DNA of 64,000 nt from Sphaerisporangium perillae (GTDB taxonomy: Bacteria; Actinomycetota; Actinomycetes; Streptosporangiales; Streptosporangiaceae). Below the pieces are notes generated by a model that saw only the letters and a program-made list of their open reading frames with translations, was not told the origin of the DNA and did no database searches. Made by a program: the position numbers and the translations under genes. Of this stretch, positions 63,346-64,000 are shown one piece after another; positions within the stretch are counted from its first letter, which is position 1; each line of letters opens with the position of its first letter. Location: NCBI RefSeq assembly GCF_023276435.1, contig NZ_JALLPO010000044.1, forward strand, positions 1-64,000, written 5' to 3'.

Positions 63346-64000
63346 CCGTCGCGGTTCGGGTCATCCCCTGCCTGGACGTCGATGCCGGGCGGGTCGTCAA
63401 GGGCGTCAACTTCGAGAACCTCAGGGACGCGGGCGACCCGGTCGAGCTGGCCCGCCGCTACGACGCCGAAGGCGCCGACGAGCTGACGTTCCTCGACATC
63501 ACGGCCTCCTCCGGCGACCGGGAGACCATGGTCGACGTGGTCCGCCGCACGGCCGAGCAGGTGTTCATCCCGCTGACCGTCGGCGGGGGAGTGCGGGCCG
63601 TGGAGGACGTCGACCGCCTGCTGCGCGCCGGCGCCGACAAGGTGTCGCTCAACACCGCCGCCATCGCGCGCCCGGAGCTGCTGACCGAGGCGTCCCGCAG
63701 GTTCGGGGCGCAGTGCATCGTGCTGTCGGTGGACGCCCGGCGGGTCGTCGACGGCGTGCCCACGCGGTCGGGGTTCGAGGTCACGACCCACGGTGGCCGC
63801 CGGGGGACGGGCATCGACGCCGTGGAGTGGGCGCGGCGCGGCCAGGAGCTCGGCGTGGGGGAGATCCTGCTGAACTCCATGGACGGGGACGGCACCAAGG
63901 ACGGCTACGACCTGGAGATGATCCGGGCCGTGCGCGAGGCCGTCACAGTGCCCGTCATCGCCAGCGGCGGCGCCGGCGCGCTCGCCGACTTCCCCCCTGC
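63342..64000 (+). CDS. hisF: Imidazole glycerol phosphate synthase cyclase subunit HisF (3' truncated by window)
   Basis: TIM-barrel cyclase that uses HisH-derived ammonia to form IGP and AICAR. The visible 219 codons start [20 protein letters not shown], with the catalytic Asp in CLDVD, and contain [43 protein letters not shown] with the second Asp, and [12 protein letters not shown]. The frame is open at the right edge, so roughly 35-40 residues are missing. ATG 63342 overlaps the hisA stop. Confidence 0.95.
   Translation, partial: MTVAVRVIPCLDVDAGRVVKGVNFENLRDAGDPVELARRYDAEGADELTFLDITASSGDRETMVDVVRRTAEQVFIPLTVGGGVRAVEDVDRLLRAGADKVSLNTAAIARPELLTEASRRFGAQCIVLSVDARRVVDGVPTRSGFEVTTHGGRRGTGIDAVEWARRGQELGVGEILLNSMDGDGTKDGYDLEMIRAVREAVTVPVIASGGAGALADFPP

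Overview
The window comes from a high-GC Gram-positive actinobacterium. The evidence is codon use with almost only G or C in third positions, a dcw cluster ending in sepF, a yggT-family gene and divIVA, a PriA-type hisA, a MurE with the DNPR (meso-diaminopimelate) signature, DUF574 methyltransferase and DUF2567 genes, and several TANNNT boxes placed 6-7 bases before a start codon as in leaderless mRNAs. A Streptosporangiales-like genome is my best guess from gene content; the sequence alone does not prove it. No rRNA, tRNA, CRISPR array or intact transposon was seen.

Layout. 1-16.35 kb is the division and cell-wall cluster on the + strand: ftsI, murE, murF, mraY, murD, ftsW, murG, murC, ftsQ, ftsZ, yggS, sepF, yggT, divIVA. 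Many genes overlap by ATGA or GTGA. The pgeF/ylmD gene usual between ftsZ and yggS is missing. At 16.4-18.55 kb a membrane protein with two Cys/His modules around a long disordered region follows divIVA. 18.55-29.6 kb is an accessory region of oxidoreductases with HxlR and TetR regulators, an IS630 remnant, an APH-fold kinase, an arginase-family protein, a DUF574 methyltransferase and a secreted hydrolase. Three direct copies of a ~550-bp cassette punctuate it, each encoding a 42-residue peptide made of three 11-residue units ending AGTTWD.

29.65-35.44 kb returns to conserved genes: ileS on the - strand behind a T-box, then a DUF167 gene, a DksA/TraR-type gene, lspA and an rluD-type gene. 35.7-41.46 kb holds three transmembrane Ser/Thr kinases in a row on the - strand. 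41.6-42.9 kb has a possible leaderless aromatic leader peptide before a fused, degenerate DAHP synthase-chorismate mutase. dnaE fills 43-46.5 kb. 46.7-57.6 kb carries an ECF sigma factor with a coupled membrane beta-propeller protein, SRPBCC and DUF998 genes, a Tat-exported PhoX-like protein, a class A PBP, a MurA paralogue with Asp at the usual Cys position, a DUF2567 gene and an amidase. After a ybaK gene, the histidine operon hisD-hisC-hisB-(small membrane protein)-hisH-(membrane protein)-hisA-hisF runs off the right edge.

The most unusual part is 22.5-26.8 kb. The multi-repeat AGTTWD peptide has coding-like composition and near-identical flanks in three copies. The copies lie beside an arginase-family protein with an altered metal motif and a SAM methyltransferase, which suggests (inference only) a multi-core RiPP-like or signalling-peptide locus.
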